Shown here one piece after another: positions 1-11,766 of a DNA stretch of 64,000 nucleotides. Made by a program: the position numbers and the translations under genes. The notes beneath the pieces were generated by a model. It saw only the letters and a list, made by a program, of their open reading frames with translations, was not told the origin of the DNA and did not search any database. Origin of the DNA: Eucommia ulmoides (taxonomy: Eukaryota; Streptophyta; Magnoliopsida; Garryales; Eucommiaceae); the NCBI GenBank assembly GCA_016647705.1, contig CM028338.1, positions 15,212,240-15,276,239 on the forward strand, given 5' to 3'. Every line of letters starts with the position of its first letter. Position 1 is the stretch's first letter.

Positions 1-200
1 GATTCGTTTACTTCATAAGGGGATTTAAAGACGAACTAGCCTCAACCAAACTATTTGATGAACTCAACGACATTTCAAATAGAACAACAAAAAATCGAAA
101 GAAGAATATGAATAAACTACATAATCTAAAAATTAGAAAAGGACAAGAACTTTTGTGAATGGCAGAAGTGATCTTTTGTCTCTCTTCTCTAAATCGTCAC
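1..200. other. unassigned AT-rich flank
   Basis: No open frame, repeat end or motif was recognised here. It is the outer flank of the SIRE LTR that begins at 201, so it is either older host DNA or part of an element cut off by the window edge. Confidence 0.4.
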
Positions 201-2581
201 TGTTAACCCAAAGAGCTACCCAAGAGGTTTGGTGAATTGGGTAGTTACAAAATTTAAACAAATAAATCTTTCAACACTTAATATCGAATAATTAATTTTT
301 TCTAAATCAATTATTAACTTTGTTACGTAGCGGATAAGTGTTTAACTAGGTGCACACCTAAACATAATTTAATGAAAGTAAAGAATACAACACACCAAGA
401 TATATCCTGGTTTAATAAGGTAGCCTTGCCTAATCCAATCCCCCCGAGCTCCATGGAGAGTCGCAACCTATAAACTTCTGATTCCATTACCAAGTAGGAT
501 CTAAACCCTTACAACTCACGATTATTTTCTTAGGCTCAAAATCAACATTTACAATTATCATTTTTCCCAGGTTCAAGAAGAACCTTATCTTTTTACCAGG
601 TTTAAGACTAACCTAATTCTATTATAAGAAGAATCACAACCTAATCTTTTACCAGGCTAAAAACTAACCTCAAAATTCTCTCAAGTTTCATTTTCATAGG
701 TAAGGATTAAACCCTTACAATTCACTCAAAAATCACAATTCAATTGCAGCGTGAATCAAAACCTAGTTCTTTTCTAGGGAAAAGAATAACCTAACATTTT
801 TACCATGACAACGATCTGACCCTAATATTTTTCACAAGAAAAATATTGAAACCTAGCTACAATGACACACCATCCCAAACGTGTCTAATCTGCTCAAACT
901 CACAAATACAGAAAAAATATGAATTGTTTCCCACTAGGAGCTTCTACCACCCCAATGCAGATATACTCAATTAATATCCCGAAAATTACTACATGACAGA
1001 TACAATTGAAGAAAATAATATATGATTAATAAACAATGTGGGTAGCACAATTTAGAGCATGTAATCAGATAATCAAATAAAATCATTTTAAAAAGATTTT
1101 TTAGGCTTTCAAGTTTGAAAACGATTTTCTAACAATCTCATATCCAAGCAATCAATTATAATATGAAATCAAAACAAATTACAATAGCTTGGAAAGATCT
1201 CATCAGAAAAACACCAAAGATTGAAACATAATCGCAATATAGCACAAGTTGGTGACGCCAAATCAAGAGCGCATTAGGTCAAGAACTTTAGAATGATTCT
1301 CTCATGAAAATCTAAGCGAAAATATCTCTCTTACAAAAGCTTTGAACTAATGTTCTTGACGTAATTACTCTTAATCCCCGTAAGTTTATTTTTGTAGACC
1401 GATAACAAGCCCTGCAACAACTACTTTTCAAAAGATATACCTCTAAAAGGCACTCTTAGACCCCATATAATAATGTTTTTTTATTTTTTGGGTAATACTT
1501 TTAAAAATAACTTTTAAATCTCTCAAATAACTTGTAAAATTCCAATTTCAATCGAAAATATAGGAATTGTTTATCTACTTAAATTAAAAGAATCATAAAT
1601 TACGTAAACCAAATTAATAGGAATAATTAAATAGATGTACCATATCTTTAATAAGATCAAATCCCTCAAATCTCTCCCTTGGAATCATAAAAAAATGGAT
1701 AGCTTTTTATCGAGAGACCAAGTTTCTCGAAACCACAACCGAAATAGTCCAATGACTGATCCCAACAATTTGGTTGACTGAATGAAACAACACTGAAACC
1801 AAGCCAAACCTTAAACGCCAATTGGTTTTTCAAAATACCCCATTCGGTTGATCGAATGATTCAAAGGCCATCCAATGCCAAACCTTAAATTCAGTCGTTT
1901 AACCGAATTCCCTCATTCGGTCAATCGAACACTAAAGGTTAATTTTCAATTTTGCTCCGAAAAACTCACCGCCTAAAATGATTAACCAATTTTCTTCAAC
2001 CTATTGACTGAATGCTACAGAGCCTCACCCTGCCAAAAACATAAGCCTAATCGGTTGACCGAATTCCTCCATTAAATTGACCGATTGCTTTATAGAGGTA
2101 ATTTCATTCAATTCTACTCCAAAACACACTATTTGATTCAGTTGGCCAATTATTTTTCTTAGTTAACTAAATTGACCTAAAAATACACCTTTTTATACTT
2201 TAGAGTTTGTTTTCCAATTAGGTCAGTTGTCAATTTGATTTCACATAAGAAGCACATATCAATTATTTAATTAGAATCCTAAATTCTACCATTTCAATAT
2301 CAAAACACACATAAATATTACTTGTTTAACAGTGTCATGTGTGATCCTAATTTGAGTTGCATTAAGAGTATATAAATAGAGAGTTGTTTTCACCTAATTT
2401 CTTTAAGGTCTTCAACAATCTTCATTCTTTATTGCGTCCATCTTTGCACCCTTAACATTTTTTTATGATAACTTCATCTTAAACAACAATTTGGAACACT
2501 TTTTTGAAATACTCAACAAAAACATTAGTTCCACAAAAAAATATCAATACTTAATTGTTCATCAAAACTTCGAGATTAACA
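201..2581 (-). mobile_element. SIRE-type Ty1/copia LTR (element A)
   Basis: This is an LTR in minus orientation. It begins TGTTAACCC and ends GATTAACA on the plus strand, so it has TGTT...AACA ends. It aligns by eye with the LTRs at 3554-5629 (plus) and 59124-61129 (minus): the same start reading 'ttttgatgaacaatt', the same downstream blocks and the same end near 'ccaagaggnnnggtgaattgggta'. A purine-rich tract follows at 2582-2595 when read on the minus strand, which marks this as a 3' LTR. At about 1750-2160 it carries repeated short motifs of the form TTCGGTTGACCGAA. It is longer than the other two copies and clearly old. Confidence 0.8.
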
Positions 2582-2640
2582 ATCTCCCTCTTTTTGATAA
2601 TGACAACTAACTTTGATGTTTTCTTCAATAAGGAATGTAA
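2582..2640 (-). mobile_element. polypurine tract and 3' internal scrap of element A
   Basis: Read on the minus strand this ends in AAAAAGAGGGAGAT directly before the LTR, a typical polypurine tract that primes plus-strand DNA synthesis. The sequence next to it matches the corresponding place of element D (61130-61180, shared 'aactttgatgttttctt'). The rest of element A's internal region is not present; it stops where the fold-back repeat begins. Confidence 0.7.
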
Positions 2641-3553
2641 CCACGATCCGCCTAAACCCTCCAGGTATTGACACATTAATAATTGGTCCCTCTCCGTTTG
2701 AGCGTTTCATTTTAAACCCTCTATGTATCAGTACATTTTTATTTGGTTCTTCTATCAAAAAAACCATCCAAACTAATATAATTGTGAGGAAAAATCGTCA
2801 TTTTATATTATTTCATTTTTTAATATTTTTTTTCTTTCCTTTTTCTTTGACCCATCTCTCTCATGCTCAACACTTTCTTTCTCTTCCTCTCTCCCTTTTT
2901 CTCTCTCTCCCTCTTCCTCTCTCCATCTCTCCACTGGCCGGAACCACCCCATAACAGGGGGTGAACGACCCCCTATTATGGGGGTGAAACACTCCCGTAA
3001 CAGGGGTGGCACCCTCTGTTTTTCACGGGGGTGGAATCTCCTTTTAAGGGGGTGTTTCACTCCCATAACAGAGGGTGAAACACCCCCTATTTCAGGGGAT
3101 GGGACCCATTATTACGGGGGTACACTCCTTGTTTTTCACAGGGGGTGTCATCATTTTTTAAGGGGGTGTTTCACCCCTCATAATAGGGGGTGAAACACCC
3201 TCTGTTTCGGGGTGCACCCCCTATGAAAAATAGGGGATAAAAACACCTCCTTCAACTTCCGGCCGGAGGGGTAAAGAAGAGAGAGATGAGGAATAGAAAG
3301 AGAGGGAGAGAGAGATGATGAAGAGAGAAAGAGAGAGAGAAATGAGCGAGAGATGAAAAAAAGAATAAAAAATCATTTAAAAATTAAGAATATGTAAAAA
3401 TTAAGGATATGAAACAATTTCTGTAAATTAAATGATAATTTCACATCATATAAATTTCTTATGAAATCATGCAAGAATGAGATTATTTTACCACTTAGTT
3501 GAATAAAGATTAAACGCTAATCAATTATGCCCTAGAATCAACCTCGTTCTTAC
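2633..3553. repeat. fold-back (long imperfect inverted repeat) element
   Basis: A CT-rich left arm (about 2800-2945) is matched by a GA-rich right arm (about 3255-3400). Both carry the core GGCCGGA/TCCGGCC-like inner end and AT-rich outer ends with 'gtgannnaaa...cat' similarity. The arms flank a G-rich core (2940-3240). To the left, 2640-2760 holds two related copies of a 'taaaccctc..gta..nacatt' unit, a pattern common in plant MITEs. No coding capacity was recognised; open frames here follow from the low-complexity sequence. A non-autonomous DNA transposon of fold-back or Mutator-like type is likely, but no clean target duplication was found. Confidence 0.5.
2940..3240. repeat. G-rich core of short hairpins
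   Basis: About 300 bases are built from variants of GGGGGTGAAACACCCC and its reverse complement GGGGTGTTTCACCCC, each a 6-base stem around a 3-base loop. They alternate with runs of four to five G or C. Many stems are possible, between neighbours or within one unit, and the G runs could form quadruplexes. The base composition is strikingly unlike the AT-rich surroundings. Confidence 0.65.
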
Positions 3554-5629
3554 TGTTGATCCTAAGATTTTGATGAACAATTAAGTATTGATGTTTTGGT
3601 GAAATTAATGTTTAATTGAAGTGTTTCAGTGATTTAAAGTTCCAATAATGAAGACATCAAATTAAATGGTTGCTAAATTAAGATGTCAAGATGATGAAGA
3701 AGAATTAAGAGTTTGAAGAAATTAGGAAAAACAACCCAGGTGAATCTTAACTCTTAAATATCCCATTTAGGAACACACACATGGCACAAAATGTATTTTA
3801 TCTTTTATGTGTGTTTTGATTAAGTTAAATTATTTGCTCCTATGTGAAATAAGAATAAATAAATTTGAATGTATAAAATAGAATATAAGAATATTAGTGG
3901 AGCTAATTAAGAGAAGAAAGTGATTAAGGGGGCGAAATCGTAAAAGAAAATGAGTTAAAAATATATTCAGAGAAGAGATCCAGTGACAGCAGTCAACTGG
4001 TGAGTCGACCGGTGAAAAAAGGTTGAACTCTCTGAATCAAGTAGTCGACTGATAGATTGACCGGTGAAAAAATAAAGAACTCTCTGAATCGATAAGTTGA
4101 CCGCACGATTGACCGACGAACTTTATTGTCTAGAACCTGAATCTCCCAGTCGATTGGGTAGTCAACTGAACGCACTGTTTCAAGATACTGTTTGATCCAA
4201 AATTATATCCAAAAGTAGTTATTTTTTATTAGGATTTGAGAGAGATTTCGAGGATATTCTCTATATTTAAAATATGATTCATATACTAATTAAATCCTAT
4301 TAATATGGTTCATTAAATATTAATGTTTCTCAATATGGTACTTGAAATAGATTCTATACTTATTTATTAAGATTGAGAAATACTTTGGGGGTTTAATTGA
4401 AAGATTTGAAAGATGTTTTTAAGTGGAATTGAAACTAAATGAAGTCCTTATGATATAAGGGGTCTATAAGAGCGTTTAATTGTCATGACACAGGTAAACT
4501 AGTCATTATAAGGCTGATTTCATATTCCTATATATAGACCTGCGAATTTTTATTTATGACTAATCATTCTAAGAGGGAGAACTCATATATTATCAAAAGA
4601 GATCAGATTATATCAATTTAGTAAGCTTTTTTAAGAGATATCTTATTGAGAATTGAGTGAGCTTTTCTAAGAGAATCATTTGCTGATCATTGCTGCTTCC
4701 GATTTGAAGTTAGATACGATTTTCTTTCGGTGGATTTAGGGTGAGATCTTTCTAAATTGCTTATTATTTATTTGTTGATTTTATATTTGAAAATTGATCT
4801 TTGAAATTATTTCTGATTTTTGAAGAAAATATTTTTTATAAACAATTTCTTGAATCTAATTACGTGCTCCAATTTGCTACCCATATCTTGTCAAAATTAG
4901 ATTTTTGTATCTCACATATTTCTATCATTAGTTGGGATATTAATTAAGTTATCGTTTATCTGGGGTGGTAAAAGCTCCAATTGAGATTTACTTCTTATCA
5001 ATTTTTGTATTGGTGAGTTGTGACAGGTTAAATACCATTGAGAGTATTTAATCAAGGGTAGTCGGGTTTCAGTCTCTTCCTGTAACGAGATTGAGGTAGT
5101 GATTCTTCCAGAATAAGAATTTTGTTTTGATTGATTTGTAAAGATTCCATCCTTACTTGTGAAAAGGATCGTTGGAGTGTTTGTGAGAGGTTTTGATTCT
5201 TGAGCCATAGTGTTAAAAATGATTAAGTTATTCTTTTGCTTGTAAAAGGTAAAGGTTTTTCCTTAGCCTGAGAAAAGGATACTGTAAAGGTTGATTCTGA
5301 ACCTGTAAAAGAATCGGTGTATGGGTTTAGTTCCTACCTTTAAAAGAATCTTGGTTTTAGTGGGTGCGACCTCCGTAGAGCTTGGGGGACTGGATTAGCC
5401 AAGAGTAGCTTAGTGAACCAGTATAAATCTTTTGTGCGCTGCATTCTTAATTTGTTATTTTTGTTGTTTGGGTGTGCACATAGATTGATAATATTATTCC
5501 ACTGTATTATAACGATAATAATTAATTTAGGGTAAAAATTAATTATTTGATTTATTCAAGTTTTATTTTGATAAGTTTTTTAATTATCCAATTCAACCCC
5601 TTTCTTGGGTATTCTACTGGGCCAATAAT
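3554..5629 (+). repeat. 5' LTR of element B
   Basis: Begins TGTTGATCCTAAGATTTTG and runs to the primer site at 5631. It matches the LTR of D along its length. A TATA-like TATATATA lies at 4529-4536, a plausible promoter position. At 3985-4180 there is a cluster of short palindromic motifs (AGTCGACT, GTCGACCGG and variants) alternating with repeats of 'gaactctctgaatc'. The exact 3' end is uncertain by a few bases. Confidence 0.8.
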
Positions 5630-5630
5630 T

Positions 5631-5644
5631 TCCATTAGAGCTGG
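5631..5644 (+). promoter_or_regulatory. primer binding site of element B
   Basis: TCCATTAGAGCTGG sits directly after the LTR and resembles the common plant site TGGTATCAGAGC, complementary to initiator tRNA-Met. The same leader, followed by TTTAGCTCA, is seen in antisense in element C at about 11740-11761. Confidence 0.6.
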
Positions 5645-5678
5645 TTTAGCTCAAATTATTTTGCTAATCAAGATCACA

Positions 5679-7060
5679 TGGCACACATAGTAGGCACACT
5701 AGCTGAGGGGTAGTCTATGCACCGACCACCCTTGTTTGCAAGTGGAAGTTACTCGTTATGGAAAGACAGGATGATAGCCTTGCTTCAGGCTACAAATTAT
5801 GACGTGTGGCTAACAATCGAGGATGGTCCATTCATTCCAATGGAAAACGGAGTTGAGAATAAGAAGGAACAACCCACTGCTTCCGATAAGCAGAAACTCT
5901 CTATTAATTCTCAAGCTATCAATATTCTCTTTTGTTCTTTAGATGCTAATGAGTATTCTAGAGTTTCGGGTTGTAAATCCGCAAAGGATATGTAGGATAA
6001 GCTATAAGTCACCTACGAAGGGACAAGTCAAGTAAAGCAGTAAAAAATCAATGCACTTATGAGAAAATTTGAGCTGTTCAAGATGAAAGAGAATGAATCG
6101 ATTCATGAGATGTATACTTCATTCAACACCGTATGCAACAATATGAATCAACTTGGAAAGCCATATTCCATGGAGGATAAAGTACGAAAGGTCCTAAGGT
6201 CTTTGACAAAAATATGGGAGTCAAAGGTGACGACAATCAAGGAAGTCAAAGATCTTGGAAAATACGATATTGATGATCTCATTGGAAATTTGATGACTCG
6301 TGAATCGGAAATTAAAGGTTACGAGGATGATACCGAAAATGGCAAGAGGAAATCCTTGGCACTAAAAGTTCAAAAAATTGAAGAAAATGATGACAGTGAT
6401 GATGAAAGTCTTGATAGTGAGCAAAATAAAAATGTATTACTTCTCACAAACAATTTTAGAAGAATGACTCGGCGCACATTCCATGGAAAAAGAATTCTCA
6501 ACATGTCCAAAGTCGAATGCTACAGCTATCGTAAAATTGGTCATTTTAAAAATGATTGTCCCGAACCGAAGAAGGATAAAGAAAAGGAAAAGAAGAAAAA
6601 AGAAAAGAAAAAAACAAAGAAGAGCAAGAAGAAATCAATGAAGGCTACTTGGGATGATACCGATTCAAGTAGCTCAGAAGAATCAAATAGTGATGATACG
6701 TCCATGCTTGCATTAATGGCCACTGGTGGTGAGGTAACCGATTGATCAAGTTCTTGTCCTTTAAATTTTGATGAATTGTTTGATGTTTATCAAGAACTTT
6801 CACATGATTATAAAAACCAGTCTTCTAAAATAAATGCCCTTCAAAGTACAATTAACGCATTAAACGAGCAAGTGGTGGACTGCGAATCTGAAAACAACGG
6901 GTTGAAATCAAAATTGATGGATTTGCAATCAATTGTTCCCAAATTCATTGGCGGTGAAAATAATTTGAAAATACTTTTGGGAAGTTCACGTGGAGTTTTT
7001 GATAAAGCCGGTGTTGGTTTTCAGAAAAATCTTAAACAAATATCAAGGATCTTGTGAAAT
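5679..7060 (+). pseudogene. SIRE gag remnant (element B)
   Basis: Translated segments match SIRE-type gag. The N-terminal part reads RPPLFASGSYSLWKDRM, followed by a stretch with SKINALMRKFELFKMKENES, then a region with 'VRKVLRSLTKIWESKVT'. A zinc-knuckle region (CYSYRKIGHFKNDC) lies near 6515, and a very lysine-rich and then acidic/serine-rich tail near 6570-6730. After this comes a coiled-coil-like segment (6776-6960). In the family, gag builds the particle and binds RNA. Broken; no function expected. Confidence 0.85.
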
Positions 7061-7254
7061 GTTTTAAATGTAACATTGTGGGGCATACTATTTGTAGATG
7101 ATTTACAAAAATATCTAACTGTAGACAAGTTTGGGTTCCAAAAGGAACTAAAATTGTCCCGACTAACAAGATCGAACCCACATAGGCTGAGTACCACTTA
7201 GGAACTATTTGAGGTGCTTCTTGCAGGTTATTTTAAAAGCATCAATAAGTAAGG

Positions 7255-8970
7255 ACAAATGGTTCCTGGATAGTGGTTGTTCTCGACACATAACGGGAGA
7301 TAAATGAAAAATTTGCATCTTTGACACCAAAAGATGGAGGTCATGTGACTTTCGAAGACAACGCAAAGGGTAAAATTATCAGTATAGGTAATATCGGTAA
7401 TGGTACTACTATGATTAAAGATATGTTACTAGTTGATGAACTTAAACATAATTTGCGTAGTATTAGTCAACTATGTGGCAAGGGCTATAATATTATATTT
7501 GATTATGATAGATGCATCATTAAGAATAGTCATGATAGTAGTATCTTACTAATTGCATCACATTTTGAGAATGTGTATACTTGCTCTTTTGATGATTTTA
7601 ATTCTAAAAATCTATCTTGTTTGAATGCTTTATCTAAAAATAGTTGGTTATAATATAGAAGACTTGGGCATACTAGTATGGAGTTAATTTCTAACTTATC
7701 CAAGAAGAGTCTTATACGTGGCCTACCTGATTTGAAATATGTGAAGGATAAAGTATGTGATGTATGTCAATTAGGCAAGCAAGTTAGATCATCATTTAAG
7801 AAAAAGATGCACATGTCCACGTCTAGATATCTTGAATTATTTCATCTTGATTTATTTTGGGCCTAACTCTACTGCTAGTTTTGGTGGTAAGTTTTATGCA
7901 TTTGTCATAGTTGATGATTCTTCTAACTTACCTGGGTATATTTTTTTGCAAAGGAAAGTAAGGTTGCTTCCGTTCTTGCTAAATTTTGTAAACGTGTTCA
8001 AAATAGGAAGCAATATTCTATTATTAACATTCGTAGTGACAGAGGAAGAGAATTTAAGAATGATGAAGTGGTAAGTTATTGTGATGAGCATGGTTATGCT
8101 CACAACTTTTCTACACCAAGATCACTGCAACAAAATGGTGTAATGGAAAGGAAGAACATAACGCTTCAAGAGATGGTCAGAACAATGTTAAATGAAAATC
8201 GCCTACCAAACTACTTCTGGGCCGAAGCAGTAAGTACCGCTTGTCACATAGTAAACTAAGTATCAATTTCGTAGAGGGTTTAATAAAACCCCATATGAAA
8301 TCTGGAATGGTAAGACTCCTAATATTTTCTATTTTAAAGTCTTTGGATGCAAATGTTTCATTTTGAATGACAAGGATAATCTTGGTAAATTTGATGCTAA
8401 ATCTGATTATGGGATTTTCCTTGGATATGCTACAAATAGTAAGGCTTATAGAATTTATAATAAACATACTTTAGTAGTAGAAGAAATAATGCATGTTGTT
8501 TTTGAGGAAGCTGATCCATTCTTGTCGAGAAAGGTTTTGGATGATGATGATGCATATATCTTAAATAACCAAAACCAAGGTAATGATGTACCAAAGGAGT
8601 CTCAACAAGAGGAGGAACCTAAGAAGAAGGATTCGACTTTGCCAAGAGCCATAAAAAAAGTACCAGGGCATTCAATTAAAGAAATCATCGGTAATTTCGA
8701 AAAAGGTATAAGTACTCAATCTTTTCTTAGGGATATAATTTAACTTACTTTCTTATCTCAAATTGAGACTAAAAATATAAATGAGGCGTTAATTGATGAA
8801 TCTTGGATTTCCGCAATGCAAGATGAATTAGTTCAATTTTAGAGGAACAAAGTGTGGTGTCTTGTTCCGAGACCGAATTTTCATCTAGTTATTGGCACTA
8901 AATGGGTATTTAGAAACAAAAAAGATGAATCTGGTATGGTAACCAATTAAAGGATTTATAATTTGCGAAT
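7255..8970 (+). pseudogene. SIRE pol remnant: protease, integrase, RT start (element B)
   Basis: The protease region shows WFLDSGCSRHITG near 7259, with the copia aspartic-protease signature. A pre-integrase zinc-binding segment follows at about 7640-7860 with CDVCQLGKQ. The integrase core end is seen as QNGVMERKNITLQEMVRT near 8130 and FWAEAVSTACHIVN near 8215. The integrase C-terminal region has GYDIFLGYATNSKAYRIYN-like sequence near 8410. The first part of RT starts at about 8760. The order protease-integrase-RT defines copia. Several breaks; truncated at the right. Confidence 0.85.
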
Positions 8971-8973
8971 TAA

Positions 8974-10043
8974 CGGCTCGTTTGGTTGAACGGAATGGAA
9001 TGAGGGTAAAATGAAATGAAAGAAGTAATGGAATAAAATTGTCAATAGAATTACTATTTCATTCTCTTGTTTGGTTGGTTTGGAATGAGGGAAGGAATAG
9101 AATAGTGAAATATTTTCTCATTATACCCTTGTAAAATTATTATTTCATTCTCTTGTTTGGTTAGTATAAAATGAGTTAAAGAATGGAATGAAATAAAATA
9201 AAATTCTCATTATGACCTTATTACAAAATTTTATTATATTTCACTATTTCATTCCTTCTCTCATTTTATTATATTTTACTATTTCATTCAATTTGAAATT
9301 TCTGTTCTCTAATTTCTGTTTCTATTCTCAATTTTCAGTTTCTATTCTCTAATTTTTGTTTCTGTTCACAATTTTCAGTTTCTATTCTCAATTTTTCGTT
9401 CTCTAATTTTCTGTTTTTGTTTTAAATTTTTAGTTTATGTTCTTAATTTTTTGTTTCTGTTCTCAATTTTCTGTTTCTGTTCTTAATTTTCAGTTTTTGT
9501 TCGCAATTTTTAGTTTCGTTTCTCAATTTTCTATTCTCTAAATTTTTATTTTTTTCTCAATTTTTAGTTTATATTCTCAATTTTCTATTTTTGTTTTTAA
9601 TTTTCTTTTTTTGTTATCAATTTTTAGTTTCCGTTCTCAATTTTATGTTCTGTAATTTTATATTTTTATTCTCAATTTTTAGTTTATGTTATTAATTTTT
9701 TATTTCTGTTCTCAATTTTTTGTTCTTAATTTTCTGTTTCTATTCCCAATTTTCTTTTCTCTAATTTCTATTTATGTTCTCTAATTTTGTTTTTGTTGTT
9801 AATTTTTAATTTTTGTTCTCAATTTTCAAGGGTTTAAATACAAGGACTATTATGTAATTTACGATGTTGATTTCATTGGGTTGGAATCTCATTCCAACCC
9901 ATCTCAAATGGAATCTCATTGCTTCCTATTTCATTCTAATGGAATCACAAAAATGATTCCATTGGAGAACCAAACAATGAAATAGAAATCGAGAGCGAAA
10001 TGTGATTCCATTCTGTCCCGATTCAGGCCAACCAAACATACCA
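8974..10043. mobile_element. Tourist/PIF-Harbinger-like MITE
   Basis: The ends are inverted: CGGCTCGTTTGGTTG on the left and TGGTATGTTTGGTTG (reverse complement of the right end). They are flanked by TAA on both sides (8971-8973 and 10044-10046), the three-base target duplication typical of PIF/Harbinger. The subterminal parts, rich in 'ggaatggaatgag' and 'attccattctg', are also inverted. No transposase frame is visible. The middle is filled by a T-rich tandem repeat. At 1070 bases it is long for a MITE, mostly because of that repeat. Confidence 0.6.
9290..9830. repeat. T-rich 20-21 base minisatellite inside the MITE
   Basis: A degenerate unit close to GTTTCTGTTCTCAATTTTCA repeats head to tail roughly 26 times, with frequent one-base length changes. 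It lies between the two subterminal halves of the MITE and appears to have expanded after or during the MITE's own amplification. Confidence 0.75.
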
Positions 10044-10046
10044 TAA

Positions 10047-10536
10047 AGGGCAACGAAATGCAACCTAATTGTGTTGGATAAAAAATGAGGGCAACTTTTA
10101 GCTACCGAAAAGTGTACACCCTAGTACACATCATGACGTCGTATTGGACATAATCCTGACAAACAAATTATCATCCCCAACAAACAAACAATTAATTCAT
10201 TAGTCGATACCAGATTCATTAGTAGAGAGCAAGTGAACATATATTTATCAATTATTCTCAAAATCATGCATGATCACAAACTAATTCGAAGCAATTTTGA
10301 TCCTATAAACCAATTAATTCAGATTAAGTCATCTCAAGTAACATGTTTCTTATAATCGTTTTACTGTTTAAAACAAATATTAACAGATGCATGATATGAG
10401 TAATATAAGAAAATTTGAAACAAACATGTTATAACACTTTAAGTAAATGTGATTCTTTGAATCACCATGCAATGTTTCTAAGATAACAAATAAGCACATC
10501 TTTTACTATAAGTCTTAAAAATCATTACCAACTTAT
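10047..10536. other. unassigned AT-rich stretch
   Basis: No coding frame or repeat end was recognised. It lies between the MITE and the minus-strand copia-like remnant C and may be a decayed part of C or of B. Confidence 0.35.
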
Positions 10537-11761
10537 CTATTTGGCAAGTTGGATGCCTCCATATTTAACAAATTTAATGAATTTAAACTTCGAAGGGTTT
10601 TTAGTACCTCTTATATCTTTAGAGACGACTTTGCTTTTTACCTCATTTGTATAAACGATTGATTTTGATGCACAATTTCTCTTAGCCTGTCTGTATCCTC
10701 TAAGCCTTTGATTATTTTCATTTAATTCAATGATATTTCCATTTGCACGTGTCACTTGTGGCTTCCTGGTGATATCCCATCCTGACTTTGGTAAATCTTT
10801 TCTGTTTGCACGTGTCGCTTCTGGCTTCTCTATAACTTCACATCTTGGTTTTGGTACATTTTTTTCGCTTTGTACGTATCGCTTGTGGATTCTTGGTGAC
10901 TGCTCGTCTTAGTTTTGATATAACCTCTTTGTTTGTTCTTTCCGGTCTGGTCCCGACATTATGTAACTCCGCACAAGAAATTTGCATAGTTCTTTTTGGT
11001 ATCCATTTCATTTTGGATCTATTCTTTTTGGACATAAACTTAGGGTTCCTGAACAGACCTAATACTTTAAAATGTCCAACCTTATTGCTCCACTTCGATT
11101 GATTATCATAGATAGCACGAGAAGTAAAACATGAATAATTTCTAACAATAACAAACTTACAATCATTTGCTTGTGATAAAGGATGAGATAATGAAACATA
11201 TCCACTTCCATCGATTGTTTTTCAGGATGGAGAAACATTCTCAGAATCTCTTAAAACAGGCTTGAGGTCGGATTTTGATTTTTTAAAACTTTTCTTAAAT
11301 AAATCGATATTTAATTCAAGATCTAACATTTTCCTGGAAACCATGTCAAAATAATTTTTTAACTCTTTTTTTATTTTCAAGAAAATTCACTTTAGAAAGC
11401 AAATTATTTATTTCAAAAACGACATCCGAAAACTATTTTGTTCCACAATAGTCATCTAGATATACTTTAGATTTCCGAACACTTTTTCTTCCATTTTAAA
11501 AACAATCAATTTTTCTTTTCAAACTCAAGTTTTCTTTAGCAAAAATAAATGTGAGAGAAAGTAAATTTTCCATGACAATATGGACATTTTCATCATCATC
11601 ATCTCCATCACTACCACTAATGCTATAAGAATTATAAATAACATTATCATATATGGATCTATCACCTTCAAGATAGGATACACAAAAAAACATTTTCTAT
11701 GGTGTGTACCACATGATCAGTTTAGCTAGGATGTTAAGTCTACTGAGCTAAAACCAGCTCT
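10537..11761 (-). mobile_element. copia-like gag-region remnant (element C)
   Basis: On the minus strand the segment starts with a primer site at its right end (TATCAGAGCTGGTTTTAGCTC, at about 11741-11761), the same leader as SIRE element B. Gag-tail-like frames follow: an acidic run (GDDDDENVHIVMENLL) followed by a lysine-rich helix-like segment, and a later segment with KMKWIPKRTMQISCAE, recalling the 'WVPKGT' stretch downstream of the zinc knuckle in SIRE gag. No LTR is attached because the Athila-like element G1 begins right at the primer site. Broken; family call tentative. Confidence 0.5.
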
Positions 11762-11766
11762 GATAT

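Larger units (their letters stand above)
3554..8970 (+). mobile_element. SIRE-type Ty1/copia element B, 3' part missing
   Basis: The order is 5' LTR, primer site, gag, protease region, integrase and the beginning of RT, all on the plus strand: the copia order with integrase before RT. Gag matches the SIRE (Sirevirus/Maximus) type, including a long C-terminal charged part. The element ends inside the RT region near the MITE at 8974, and no 3' LTR is present. It is a broken fossil with many breaks. The same family is present as A (201-2640) and D (59124-63420). Confidence 0.85.

Noticed and set aside
2613-3193. Overlapping open frames on both strands
   Set aside because: They lie in the CT-rich arm and G-rich hairpin core of the fold-back repeat and have no protein-family resemblance.
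6541-6723. Minus-strand phenylalanine-rich open frame
   Set aside because: Shadow of the lysine-rich tail of the SIRE gag on the plus strand.
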